Positions 16,706 through 23,406 of a stretch of 64,000 nucleotides of DNA are shown piece after piece; positions within the stretch are counted from its first letter, which is position 1, and every line of letters begins with the position of its first letter. The notes beneath the pieces are model-generated. The model saw only the letters and a list, made by a program, of their open reading frames with translations, ran no database searches and was not told the DNA's origin. Both the position numbers and the translations under genes were made by a program. The stretch comes from Palsa-892 sp035295845 (GTDB lineage: Bacteria; Pseudomonadota; Alphaproteobacteria; Rhizobiales; Xanthobacteraceae), in contig DATGIF010000032.1 of NCBI GenBank assembly GCA_035295845.1, positions 175,058-239,057 of the forward strand, in the 5' to 3' direction.

Positions 16706-18085
16706 ATGGCTAGCGTAAACGCGGGCGCCCGGCTCGACCGGCTGCCGATTTCGTCTTTTCACAAACGCATCTTCTGGCTCGTCGGCGCCGGCATGTTCTT
16801 CGACGGCTACGACCTTTACGTCGGCACCAACGTGTTGCCGTCGGTTCTGCAATCGGGCTTTTCAACGCCGCTCCTGAACGCCGATTTCATCTCCAAGACG
16901 TTCCTTGGCATGACCATCGGCGCCCTCGTCACCGGTTTTCTCGGCGACAAATACGGCCGCCGCTTCACCTATCAGGTGAACCTTCTCATCTTCGGCCTCG
17001 CTTCGCTGGCGGCGGCCGCGGCCCAGGACATGACCCAGCTCAACTGGGCTCGCTTCGCCATGGGTCTTGGCCTCGGCGCCGAGATCGTAGTCGGCTATTC
17101 GACGCTCACGGAATTCGTGCCGCCGCAATCGCGCGGACGCTGGCTCGCCTTCATGTCGTTTCTCGTCGTTTGCGGCCTGCCGGCCACCGCCTTGATCGCT
17201 TATTTCATCATTCCGAATTTCGGCTGGCGCCCGATGTTCGTGATCGCCGGCATCGGCGCGCTGATCGTCTGGTATCTGCGCAAGAACCTGCCGGAGAGCC
17301 CGCGCTGGCTGGAAGCGCAGGGCCGTACCGCCGAAGCGGAAACCTTGATGGCCGAAATCGAGAAGGAAGCGGCGACCGCCGGCGCGCTCCCCGCCCCCGC
17401 CGTTACCGCGGCACCAGTACACGCCAACCTCGCATCGCTGTTCCGGCCGCCGTTATTGCAGCGGTTGCTCGTCGGCTGCTGGGTGCTGATCACCATCAAC
17501 ACGCTCATTTTCGGCTTCGTGCAATGGATCCCGACCTTCTTCCTGCAGCAGGGGCTCACGATCTCGCGCTCGTTCGATTATATCCTGGTGCTCGCGGTCG
17601 CTTCTCCGCTCGGATGCGCCGTCGGCGCCTTCTGCGCCGACTTCATCGGCCGGCGCTGGAGCATCATCGGCGGCTCGATCGCGACGATCGTGCTCGGCAT
17701 CATTTACGCAACCTTCACGGCGGCAACGCCGACCGCGGTGATCCTGACGGTTGGCTTCGGGCTCATTCTGGCGATCTACGTTCAGGTCGCGATTTTGTTC
17801 GGCGTCTATACGCCGGAATTGTTCCCGACCGAGGTGCGGCTCCGCGGCAACGGCATCTGCAACACGCTCGGCCGCGCCGCGCAGATCGTGGTGCCGTTCA
17901 TCGTGCTGTATCTTGCGACCAACTATAAAATACCGGGCGTGATGGCCTTGATGGTCGCGCTGGTCGTCGTGCAGATCGCCGCCGTCTATTTCTGGGGCGT
18001 GGAGCCGAACCAACGGCCGCTCGAGGAGTTGGAACAAAAGACCGAAGGGCCGTCGGGAGGCGCACCGCGGCCGGTCAAGGTTTGA
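16706..18085 (+). CDS. MFS transporter, sugar/aromatic-acid:proton symporter type
   Basis: 459 aa with 12 predicted helices. Loop 2-3 has GFLGDKYGRRFTYQ, the family RGRW motif appears in QSRGRWLAFMSF, and the central loop has the symporter-family tag LPESPRWLEAQGR. The N-terminus FHKRIFWLVGAGMFFDGYDLYVG, with the DGYD motif, resembles the metabolite:H+ symporter group that takes up organic or aromatic acids. A strong GGGGGGAGC ribosome site precedes ATG 16706. phhB follows 15 nt later, and the pair ends at a strong terminator. Confidence 0.85.
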   Translation: MASVNAGARLDRLPISSFHKRIFWLVGAGMFFDGYDLYVGTNVLPSVLQSGFSTPLLNADFISKTFLGMTIGALVTGFLGDKYGRRFTYQVNLLIFGLASLAAAAAQDMTQLNWARFAMGLGLGAEIVVGYSTLTEFVPPQSRGRWLAFMSFLVVCGLPATALIAYFIIPNFGWRPMFVIAGIGALIVWYLRKNLPESPRWLEAQGRTAEAETLMAEIEKEAATAGALPAPAVTAAPVHANLASLFRPPLLQRLLVGCWVLITINTLIFGFVQWIPTFFLQQGLTISRSFDYILVLAVASPLGCAVGAFCADFIGRRWSIIGGSIATIVLGIIYATFTAATPTAVILTVGFGLILAIYVQVAILFGVYTPELFPTEVRLRGNGICNTLGRAAQIVVPFIVLYLATNYKIPGVMALMVALVVVQIAAVYFWGVEPNQRPLEELEQKTEGPSGGAPRPVKV

Positions 18086-18100
18086 TCGAAGGGCTTGTGA

Positions 18101-18436
18101 ATGGCTGCAAACCTCGCGGAAAAGACCTGCGTTCCCTGCCGCGGCGGCACGCCGCCGCTCACGGCTTCCGCGGCCCAAGAACTCCTTTCACAAGCGCCTT
18201 CCTGGACGCTCGTGGACGACGCGCACCGGATCGAGCGCACCTTCCGTTTTCCAGACTTCCAGCAGGCGATGGATTTCGTAGTCAAGGTCGGCGGCCTTGC
18301 CGAAGCCGAAGGCCATCATCCCGATATTCATTTCGGCTGGGGCTATGCGACCGTCTCGCTCTTCACGCATAAAATAAAAGGCCTGCATGAGAACGATTTC
18401 ATCATGGCCGCGAAAATCAACCGATTGGCGGAGTGA
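18101..18436 (+). CDS. phhB: Pterin-4a-carbinolamine dehydratase
   Basis: 111 aa. This enzyme dehydrates 4a-hydroxytetrahydropterin made by pterin-dependent hydroxylases, regenerating the cofactor. The signature is AEAEGHHPDIHFGWGYATVSLFTHKIKGLHENDF, with the catalytic His-His-Pro and the distal His. The N-terminal TCVPCRGGTPPLT, with two cysteines, is common in proteobacterial members. No phenylalanine hydroxylase gene is near. A bidirectional terminator lies 26 nt after its stop. This is the second pterin-related gene within 5 kb of the PTPS-like cluster. Confidence 0.93.
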   Translation: MAANLAEKTCVPCRGGTPPLTASAAQELLSQAPSWTLVDDAHRIERTFRFPDFQQAMDFVVKVGGLAEAEGHHPDIHFGWGYATVSLFTHKIKGLHENDFIMAAKINRLAE

Positions 18437-18462
18437 GGACCCGCTTCCGGGTAACGCCAAAT

Positions 18463-18491
18463 AAAACGGGCGCCGCGGGCGCCCGTTTTTT
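18463..18491. terminator. Strong bidirectional intrinsic terminator
   Basis: A perfect 8-bp GC stem (CGGGCGCC, loop GCG, GGCGCCCG at 18467-18485) is followed by six T on the plus strand and by TTTTATTT on the minus strand. It ends the MFS-phhB transcript and the opposing transcript of the 67-aa membrane protein. Confidence 0.92.
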
Positions 18492-18514
18492 GATTCGATT
18501 CCGATGAAGCCCGT

Positions 18515-18718
18515 TCAGCCGATCGACTGAAGCTTCCGCCACGCGGCGTTCGCGCGCGCCTTGAAATCTTGCAGGTTCACACTGACCACGTCCCAGTTGA
18601 CCATCGGCCGCTCGGTCGTTGCCGTGCTGGAAGCCGGAGGCGTGATCATGGCGTCGTGAACATAAGCGGCGCCGATGGTGATGAAGATACCGATGATAAT
18701 TCCAAACAAGGTTTGCAT
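18515..18718 (-). CDS. Small single-pass membrane protein, probable stress regulon member
   Basis: 67 aa beginning MQTLFGIIIGIFITIGAAYVHD, one N-terminal membrane helix (about residues 3-20) with a short soluble tail containing NWDVVSVNLQDFKARANAAWRKLQ. I do not recognise a named family. An exact EcfG-type promoter (GGAAC-N16-CGTT) lies 37-61 bp upstream of the start, and the shared terminator lies downstream, so it is a complete monocistronic unit. That promoter is the best evidence that the gene is real. Confidence 0.7.
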   Translation of the reverse strand: MQTLFGIIIGIFITIGAAYVHDAMITPPASSTATTERPMVNWDVVSVNLQDFKARANAAWRKLQSIG

Positions 18719-18754
18719 AGCCTGTCCCCTACGTCACGGATTTAGCGGTTGAGC

Positions 18755-18779
18755 AACGCGGACGAGCGCCGTTGGTTCC
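18755..18779 (-). promoter_or_regulatory. EcfG-type promoter for the 67-aa membrane protein
   Basis: On the minus strand GGAAC occupies 18779-18775 and CGTT 18758-18755, separated by 16 bp. This is an exact match to the alphaproteobacterial general-stress consensus GGAAC-N16/17-CGTT. A start near 18748 would leave a leader of about 30 nt before ATG 18718. Confidence 0.8.
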
Positions 18780-18836
18780 ACCTCGCCGCCATGGGAAAAT
18801 GCAGACGGCCGCACGCGGCGGCCGCCTGCAAACGCA

Positions 18837-19316
18837 TTAGCGCGCGGGACGCAGTTCGAGACTTGCGACGCCCGCCGCAAGGTTGAGGCCGGTCTGGCCC
18901 TGCACCGAAACCGGCTGCAACTCGACGGTCCGGTCGGAGCCGCCGACGAGGACGTTGACGCCGCCGCCGGCGCCGACAGTGGCTTCACCGGTCGCGCCGC
19001 CATAGGTCCCGGACAGCGCCGCGAAGCGCTGATTGGTCGGCGCATAGACGGCCCAGGTCATCCTGCCGCCCGTGGTCGCGCCGATGTCGAGACCGAACTT
19101 GTTGATGGTGCCGCGATAGACTTCACGCCGCCCGCCGCTGGCGGGAACGAACATGCAAGTCATCTGTTTTTGCGAGCCGATGATGTAGCCAATGCCGCCG
19201 GAGACATCGCAATCCAGCGTGCCGGCTTTTACATGCTCGGGAGCGGCCTTGGCGCCCGAGGCGGCAAGCGCCGCGGCGAGCGATAGCGCAGCCGCACCAT
19301 ACCAAACGCTTTTCAT
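18837..19316 (-). CDS. Secreted DUF992-domain protein
   Basis: 159 aa from ATG 19316 (MKSVWYGAAALSLAAALAASGAKA, a Sec signal with cleavage near residue 24). The mature part has the DUF992 layout: AGTLDCDVSGGIGYIIGSQKQMTCMF (two cysteines likely to form a disulfide), YRGTINKFGLDIG, and a glycine-rich SGTYGGATGEATVGAGGGVNVLVGGS. A start four codons earlier is possible but has a worse signal. Function is unknown; the family is alphaproteobacterial and exported. It carries its own exact EcfG-type promoter. Confidence 0.82.
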   Translation of the reverse strand: MKSVWYGAAALSLAAALAASGAKAAPEHVKAGTLDCDVSGGIGYIIGSQKQMTCMFVPASGGRREVYRGTINKFGLDIGATTGGRMTWAVYAPTNQRFAALSGTYGGATGEATVGAGGGVNVLVGGSDRTVELQPVSVQGQTGLNLAAGVASLELRPAR

Positions 19317-19351
19317 GAGAACCTCCATTTCATTCTCGAAAGCAGAATGAA

Positions 19352-19376
19352 AACGCGCGCGGCGTACGGCGGTTCC
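19352..19376 (-). promoter_or_regulatory. EcfG-type promoter for the DUF992 gene
   Basis: GGAAC at 19376-19372 and CGTT at 19355-19352 on the minus strand, spacer 16 bp: an exact consensus match placed 36 bp upstream of ATG 19316. Confidence 0.8.
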
Positions 19377-19435
19377 ATCGAATGATATGCGGAGGTGGCG
19401 GGCGGGTTTAGAATAGGGCGGAATTAAGCCGCGCG

Positions 19436-19981
19436 TTAATTATCGGCCGTCAGCACCGCGCGCGTCTCCTGGTCGGGACCGAAATCCTCGAGCCCCTCGA
19501 TCGACATCAATTCGGCGAGGCGATTGCGCGCGCGGTTGACCCGGCTCTTGATGGTTCCCACCGCGCAGCCGCAGATCGCCGCCGCTTCCTCGTACGAAAA
19601 ACCGGAAGCACCCACCAGAATCACCGCTTCGCGCTGATCGTCGGGAAGCTGCGCGAGTGCTGCGCGCAGCTCCTCGAATTCGAGCCGGCTTGCCTGCTCG
19701 GGCTGCGATTTCATGCTTTCGGCGTACATGCCCGTTGCGTCCTCGACCTCGCGCCGGCGCTTGCGATATTCGGAGCGGAAAAGATTGCGTAGAATGGTGA
19801 AGAGCCAGGCCGACATGTTCGTGCCCGGCTGAAACGAATCGATGTTGGCGAGCGCGCGCAGGATCGTCTCCTGCACGAGGTCGTCGGCGCGATCGACGTT
19901 GCCGGACAGCGATATGGCGAACGCCCGCAGATTGGGGATCGCGGCGAGAATCGTGTCGCGCGTGGAATCGTCGAGGCTCAT
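19436..19981 (-). CDS. ecfG: General stress response ECF sigma factor EcfG
   Basis: 181-aa extracytoplasmic-function sigma factor. Region 2 is seen in NVDRADDLVQETILRALANIDSF and NMSAWLFTILRNLFRSEYRKRRRE. Region 4 is seen in LPDDQREAVILVGASGFSYEEAAAICGCAVGTIKSRVNRARNRLAELM, both typical of EcfG. The start overlaps the nepR stop by 4 nt. In the known system NepR sequesters EcfG until phosphorylated PhyR binds NepR. The presence of nepR and phyR next door makes the EcfG assignment secure. Confidence 0.95.
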   Translation of the reverse strand: MSLDDSTRDTILAAIPNLRAFAISLSGNVDRADDLVQETILRALANIDSFQPGTNMSAWLFTILRNLFRSEYRKRRREVEDATGMYAESMKSQPEQASRLEFEELRAALAQLPDDQREAVILVGASGFSYEEAAAICGCAVGTIKSRVNRARNRLAELMSIEGLEDFGPDQETRAVLTADN

Positions 19982-20226
19982 GAGCGCGAGTCCTCGTCGG
20001 ATTGCTCGACTTTTTCGGTCTTCGCTCCCGATTTATCGAATTGCTTCACCAGATCGGTGATGGCCTCGGGCGCGGACTTCTGAAGATCGGCCTCGTACAT
20101 GCGGCGGATCAGGATGCCGAGCTTGATCTGGCCCTCCCGGTCGATGGCTCCCTTCGAGCCATCCCGTTCCTTGCCGCCGCCGCCGGAAGAGGACGCGGCC
20201 CCGCCCTTGCCTTGCTTATGCTTCAT
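19978..20226 (-). CDS. nepR: Anti-sigma factor NepR
   Basis: 82 aa. The C-terminal half has the NepR core GILIRRMYEADLQKSAPEAITDLVKQFD (two helices that bind EcfG or PhyR). The N-terminal 30 residues are a Gly/Ser/Lys-rich disordered stretch, normal for the family. It is the first gene of the nepR-ecfG operon, driven by an exact GGAAC-N17-CGTT promoter, so the operon is probably autoregulated. The divergent neighbour is phyR. Confidence 0.95.
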   Translation of the reverse strand: MKHKQGKGGAASSSGGGGKERDGSKGAIDREGQIKLGILIRRMYEADLQKSAPEAITDLVKQFDKSGAKTEKVEQSDEDSRS

Positions 20227-20297
20227 GCTTGAACCCTCGCAATCCCGCCGCCCCCGGACGGGATTTCCCCAAGGCTACGCGGCATAATCCGGGACTT

Positions 20298-20323
20298 AAC
20301 GCCATGGCCGCCGCCTCGGTTCC
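20298..20323 (-). promoter_or_regulatory. EcfG promoter of nepR-ecfG
   Basis: GGAAC at 20323-20319 and CGTT at 20301-20298 on the minus strand, spacer 17 bp, 72 bp upstream of the nepR ATG. This exact match supports positive autoregulation of ecfG. Confidence 0.85.
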
Positions 20324-20330
20324 CTGAAAT

Positions 20331-20355
20331 GGAACTTTTTTTCCGGACGGGGGTT
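20331..20355 (+). promoter_or_regulatory. EcfG-type promoter of phyR
   Basis: GGAAC at 20331-20335, a 16-bp spacer including a run of seven T, then GGTT at 20352-20355. One base departs from CGTT. It is divergent from the nepR promoter, with the two -35 boxes only 7 bp apart, and lies 36 bp before the phyR GTG. Confidence 0.72.
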
Positions 20356-20390
20356 ATGCATGATAGTCCGCCAGCGGAGGGGGTATTTCC

Positions 20391-21194
20391 GTGTCGAAAT
20401 CCGAGATTGTTGCCCAGCATCTGCCTTTCCTGCGCCGCTATGCGCGGGCCCTGACCGGCAGCCAAAAATCGGGCGATGCCTATGTGAAGGCCGTCCTCGA
20501 AGCGATGCTCGAGGAGCCCGAGAGCTTCCCCGGCGAGCGCGAACCGCGGGTAGCACTCTACCGCGCGTTTACGAAGGTCTGGGATTCGCTCGCCGAGAAA
20601 ACTTCTCCCGATCCCGACGCGCCGCGCCTGCCGGTCGAAAAGCGCCTCACGCAACTTACACCGCGCATGCGGCAGGCCTTCCTTCTGGTGGCACTCGAAG
20701 GCTTCTCCGAGAAGGAGGCGGCCGAGATCCTCGACGTCGACGTACCGACGCTCCGCAACTATCTCGATGAGGCGGGCAAGGAATTGGCGGCGGAAATCGC
20801 GACCGAGGTGCTGATCATCGAGGACGAGCCGTTGATCGCCGTCGACATCGAGGGGCTCGTGGAAAACCTCGGCCATAATGTTCTCGGCATCGCGCGCACG
20901 CATCGCGAGGCGGTGCGGCTCGCGAAAACCCACGCGCCGGGACTCATTCTCGCCGACATCCAGCTTGCCGACGGCAGCTCCGGCCTTGATGCCGTCAACG
21001 AGCTTTTGAAATCGTTCGAGGTGCCGGTGATCTTCATCACCGCCTATCCGGAACGCTTTCTTACCGGCGAGCGGCCGGAGCCCGCCTTCCTTATTCCCAA
21101 GCCGTTCCAACCGGCGACCGTCTCCGCTGTGATCAGCCAAGCGCTTTTTTTTGAGCGCAATGCGCGGCGGCGCGAACACCGCGCCGCCAGCTAA
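20391..21194 (+). CDS. phyR: General stress response regulator PhyR
   Basis: 267 aa from GTG 20391, preceded by GCGGAGGGGG. Residues 1 to about 130 are the sigma-like domain that mimics EcfG (QHLPFLRRYARALTGSQKSGDAYVKAVLEAM; LTPRMRQAFLLVALEGFSEKEAAEILDV). Residues 138 to about 260 are a receiver domain with the acidic pocket IIEDEP, the phospho-acceptor Asp189 in LILADIQLADGSSG, Thr in FITAYPE, and Lys in IPKPF. Phosphorylation is known to expose the sigma-like domain, which then titrates NepR. A kinase gene of the appropriate HWE type lies downstream. Confidence 0.96.
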   Translation: MSKSEIVAQHLPFLRRYARALTGSQKSGDAYVKAVLEAMLEEPESFPGEREPRVALYRAFTKVWDSLAEKTSPDPDAPRLPVEKRLTQLTPRMRQAFLLVALEGFSEKEAAEILDVDVPTLRNYLDEAGKELAAEIATEVLIIEDEPLIAVDIEGLVENLGHNVLGIARTHREAVRLAKTHAPGLILADIQLADGSSGLDAVNELLKSFEVPVIFITAYPERFLTGERPEPAFLIPKPFQPATVSAVISQALFFERNARRREHRAAS

Positions 21195-21217
21195 GCCGCG
21201 AAGAGCCGGTCGCCGTA

Positions 21218-21300
21218 TAAAAATCGGGTGTAGCCAGCGGTCGCCGGCCACACCCGAAATACCGGCCTTTTGCGGGGGAGGGGAAAGGAGGCCGGTCGCT
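21218..21300 (-). ncRNA. Candidate EcfG-dependent small RNA with C-rich loop
   Basis: The interval between phyR and the kinase gene codes for no plausible protein but has all parts of a small RNA gene on the minus strand. An exact GGAAC-N16-CGTT promoter predicts a start near 21300. The transcript would fold a perfect 8-bp stem (ACCGGCCU, 21296-21289, with AGGCCGGU, 21268-21261). Its 20-nt loop, CCUUUCCCCUCCCCCGCAAA, is C-rich and resembles an anti-Shine-Dalgarno sequence. A second hairpin followed by five U ends the RNA near 21219. The architecture recalls Caulobacter GsrN, the sigmaT-controlled sRNA with a C-rich target loop, but I claim no sequence homology. Confidence 0.62.
21219..21256 (-). 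terminator. Intrinsic terminator of the candidate sRNA
   Basis: On the minus strand CGGGTGTGGCC (21256-21246) pairs with GGCTACACCCG (21235-21225) with one G-T mismatch across an about 10-nt loop, followed directly by ATTTTTAT. On the plus strand the hairpin is followed by GAAATACC, so it would not terminate phyR. Confidence 0.7.
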
Positions 21301-21305
21301 CCGTT

Positions 21306-21330
21306 AACGCAGCAGCGCGCTTCCGGTTCC
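21306..21330 (-). promoter_or_regulatory. EcfG-type promoter of the candidate sRNA
   Basis: GGAAC at 21330-21326 and CGTT at 21309-21306 on the minus strand, spacer 16 bp: an exact match. It points away from the kinase gene and toward the 3' end of phyR, with no protein-coding start between it and the terminator. Confidence 0.75.
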
Positions 21331-21455
21331 TCCATCGCCGCAAGGTTTTCCCGCCGCACTCCCGTAACTCTCCACAGGCCAACTGTTTTTTGAAACTTCC
21401 GGCGAGCTTCCGCATTGGTTCTGGCGGATCGCGGTCGACTGGGTGAGGGCTTCGT

Positions 21456-22616
21456 ATGGCTGCCGCATGGGACGCGCTGAAGGAAATCGCTTTCGGGAGC
21501 CCGCGAATATTCGATATCGCAGTTGCGCTTGTCGCCTTCGCTCTGACAGCGGGCATCATCTGGTTGTTCGCACGCCGGCGAAATGCCCGGCACATTCATT
21601 CGCTCGAAACCGAACAGCAGAGGCTCACGGAGGAACTCGCCACCGCCTGGCAGCGCTGCGAAATCGCCTTGCGCGGCTCGAACGTAACCGTGTTCACGCA
21701 GGACCGCGAGCTTCGCTACACTTCGATCAGCAATCCCTTTCTCGGATTCAAGGTCGATGAAATCGTCGGGCGCAGCGACACCGATCTCATTCCGGCGCGC
21801 AACCGCGAGGCCGTGATCAACCTGAAGCGGGAGGCGCTTGCGACCGGCCAGCCGGTTGATCGCGAATTGCAAATTGACGAAGGGCGAATTCCGCACTGGT
21901 TCGATTTTCACATCGAGCCGCTGCGCGGGCGGCAGCAGGAAGTCACCGGCCTCACCTGCACGGCCGTCGACGTCACCGTGCGCAAGGAGAACGAGGAACA
22001 CCTGCGCCTGTTGATGCGGGAGTTGACGCATCGGTCGAAGAATCTCCTGGCCATCATTCAGGCGCTCGCCCGCCAGACTGCCCGCTACGCCGGCTCGATC
22101 GACGAATTCCTGAATCAATTCACGGCGCGAGTGCAGGCGCTTTCGCGCTCGCACGACCTTCTCGTGCAGGAAGACTGGCATGGCGCCGAGCTCTCCGATC
22201 TCCTGCGATCGCAGATCGAGCCCTATCTCGACCAGGAGAAAACGCAGGCTTCGTGGAGCGGGCCGCCCGTGCGGCTCAGGCCGGAAGCGGCCCAAAGCCT
22301 CGGGCTTGCCTTGCACGAACTCGCCTCGAACGCCGCGCGGCATGGCGCGCTCAAGGGGCCCGACGGCCGCGTCTCTGTTCGCTGGGACACAATCCCAGAG
22401 CGGGACGACGCTGGTGTCGAAATCATTTGGACCGAACAGGGCGGGCCAGCGGTCGCCACGCGCAAAAAGCTCGGCTTCGGCAGCTTGGTCATCGAGCGCA
22501 ATCTGCCGCGCTCGCTCGAATCCGACGTCGAATTGCGTTTCATTCCCGAGGGCGTGCGCTGCCGCATCAGGATTCCCGGAAAATATCTCTTTTCGGCCCC
22601 GGCGCCCGTCTCCTAG
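21456..22616 (+). CDS. PAS-domain sensor histidine kinase, HWE/HisKA_2 type
   Basis: 386 aa. A membrane helix lies at about residues 19-39 (FDIAVALVAFALTAGIIWLF), followed by a short coiled coil and a PAS domain (about 60-180, VTVFTQDRELRYTSISNPFLGFKVDEIVGRSDTDLIPA). The dimerisation and phosphotransfer segment has His192 in LLMRELTHRSKNLLAIIQALARQT. The ATPase has ALHELASNAARHGALKGPDG and LGFGSLVIERNL. HWE/HisKA_2 kinases encoded beside phyR usually control PhyR phosphorylation, so this is the likely PhyK-like partner; that role is inferred from context. No EcfG site precedes it. Confidence 0.87.
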   Translation: MAAAWDALKEIAFGSPRIFDIAVALVAFALTAGIIWLFARRRNARHIHSLETEQQRLTEELATAWQRCEIALRGSNVTVFTQDRELRYTSISNPFLGFKVDEIVGRSDTDLIPARNREAVINLKREALATGQPVDRELQIDEGRIPHWFDFHIEPLRGRQQEVTGLTCTAVDVTVRKENEEHLRLLMRELTHRSKNLLAIIQALARQTARYAGSIDEFLNQFTARVQALSRSHDLLVQEDWHGAELSDLLRSQIEPYLDQEKTQASWSGPPVRLRPEAAQSLGLALHELASNAARHGALKGPDGRVSVRWDTIPERDDAGVEIIWTEQGGPAVATRKKLGFGSLVIERNLPRSLESDVELRFIPEGVRCRIRIPGKYLFSAPAPVS

Positions 22617-22635
22617 CCGCTCCGGCCGGAACCCC

Positions 22636-22661
22636 GGAACCTAAGCGGCACGCACGGCGTT
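22636..22661 (+). promoter_or_regulatory. EcfG-type promoter upstream of the 163-aa protein
   Basis: GGAAC at 22636-22640, 17-bp spacer, CGTT at 22658-22661: an exact match. The -10 element abuts an ATG at 22662, which therefore cannot be the start of a protein made from this promoter. This supports ATG 22728. Confidence 0.8.
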
Positions 22662-22727
22662 ATGAGCGCGAGAGAACAGCCCGCCAAGCTATGGCGTCGA
22701 TGCTGTCGCCCGTTCTGGAGAACCCCT

Positions 22728-23219
22728 ATGTCGCGCTTCACCCCCGGCGTCGCGGGCGGACTTGCGGTAGGCATTGCAGCCGCCGTCGCGACGATTTTCA
22801 CTTTCGCTACAAGCACGCAATCGGCTGGTCCCGTCAAAGCGGATCGCCTGCCGACAAACGTTTCGGCGTCACCGGACGAGAAACGCATCGCGGTTGTCGA
22901 GGTTGTCGGCGTGCGCGATGCGGCAATCGTCTATCGAGACCGCGAGGGACGCATTCTGTTCCGTACGGATCCGGTTGCGAACATGACGGTGGTCACGAAA
23001 AATCTCGTGCTGCCGGAAGTGACGATTCGCGAAACCACGCAGTCGCAGATCGAGCGTGTGCCGATCGAAAAAACGCGGACGCCCGGCAGCGACAAACAGC
23101 AGCCGCTGCAGGGGTGCGATACGGGCTTGAGCCCCGACATCTCCCCGACCGTGCCAACGGGCAAGGATCGCTGCGTGGTGGAGCTCGCGCCGCGATCGGG
23201 CGTCGCCTCGCTGCAATAA
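22728..23219 (+). CDS. Membrane-anchored protein of unknown function, probable stress regulon member
   Basis: 163 aa from ATG 22728, preceded by TCTGGAGAACCCCT (GGAG at suitable spacing). The in-frame ATG at 22662 overlaps the predicted promoter start and gives an implausible tryptophan/arginine-rich N-terminus. One hydrophobic segment (about residues 8-28, VAGGLAVGIAAAVATIFTFA) anchors a periplasmic part. That part carries RIAVVEVVGVRDAAIVYRDREGRILFRTDPVANMTVV, an exposed charged stretch, and two cysteines (QGCDTG, DRCVVE). I recognise no named domain. It sits between the two sensor kinases and has its own EcfG-type promoter. Confidence 0.7.
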   Translation: MSRFTPGVAGGLAVGIAAAVATIFTFATSTQSAGPVKADRLPTNVSASPDEKRIAVVEVVGVRDAAIVYRDREGRILFRTDPVANMTVVTKNLVLPEVTIRETTQSQIERVPIEKTRTPGSDKQQPLQGCDTGLSPDISPTVPTGKDRCVVELAPRSGVASLQ

Positions 23220-23248
23220 CGGCGCGGTAACCCGCGGCCTCGGCGCAA

Positions 23249-23272
23249 ACCGCCTTACACGCTAAAGGCGGT
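23249..23272. other. Inverted repeat downstream of the 163-aa protein gene
   Basis: ACCGCCTT (23249-23256) and AAGGCGGT (23265-23272) form a perfect 8-bp stem with an 8-nt loop, 30 nt after the stop codon. There is no T tract on either side, so it is at best a weak or Rho-assisted terminator or an RNA-stabilising hairpin. Confidence 0.35.
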
Positions 23273-23406
23273 GATGAGCGGTATTTCATCCGCCCGTCAC
23301 ATTGAACGCGATGGTTAGCGCTTCTTTTCCGGCCTTCCCCGGGCTGGTAGCGCCATATTTTGCGCTGAACTATCATCCATCCTGACCTGAATTTGCGAGA
23401 ATCCAT

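Noticed and set aside
21282..21305. GGAAA-N15-CGTT on the plus strand upstream of the HWE kinase gene
   Set aside because: One mismatch in the -35 box and a 15-bp spacer, and it overlaps the sRNA promoter; too weak to claim as a kinase promoter.
20223..22343. Long minus-strand open frame (about 700 codons) across phyR, the sRNA gap and the kinase gene
   Set aside because: It is antisense to three well-supported features, its translation is low-complexity Arg/Gly/Glu-rich, and it is a usual by-product of GC-rich codon bias.
22662..22727. Upstream ATG as start of the 163-aa protein
   Set aside because: It lies immediately after the -10 box of an exact promoter, so it would be at or before the transcript start; ATG 22728 has a better ribosome site and membrane anchor.
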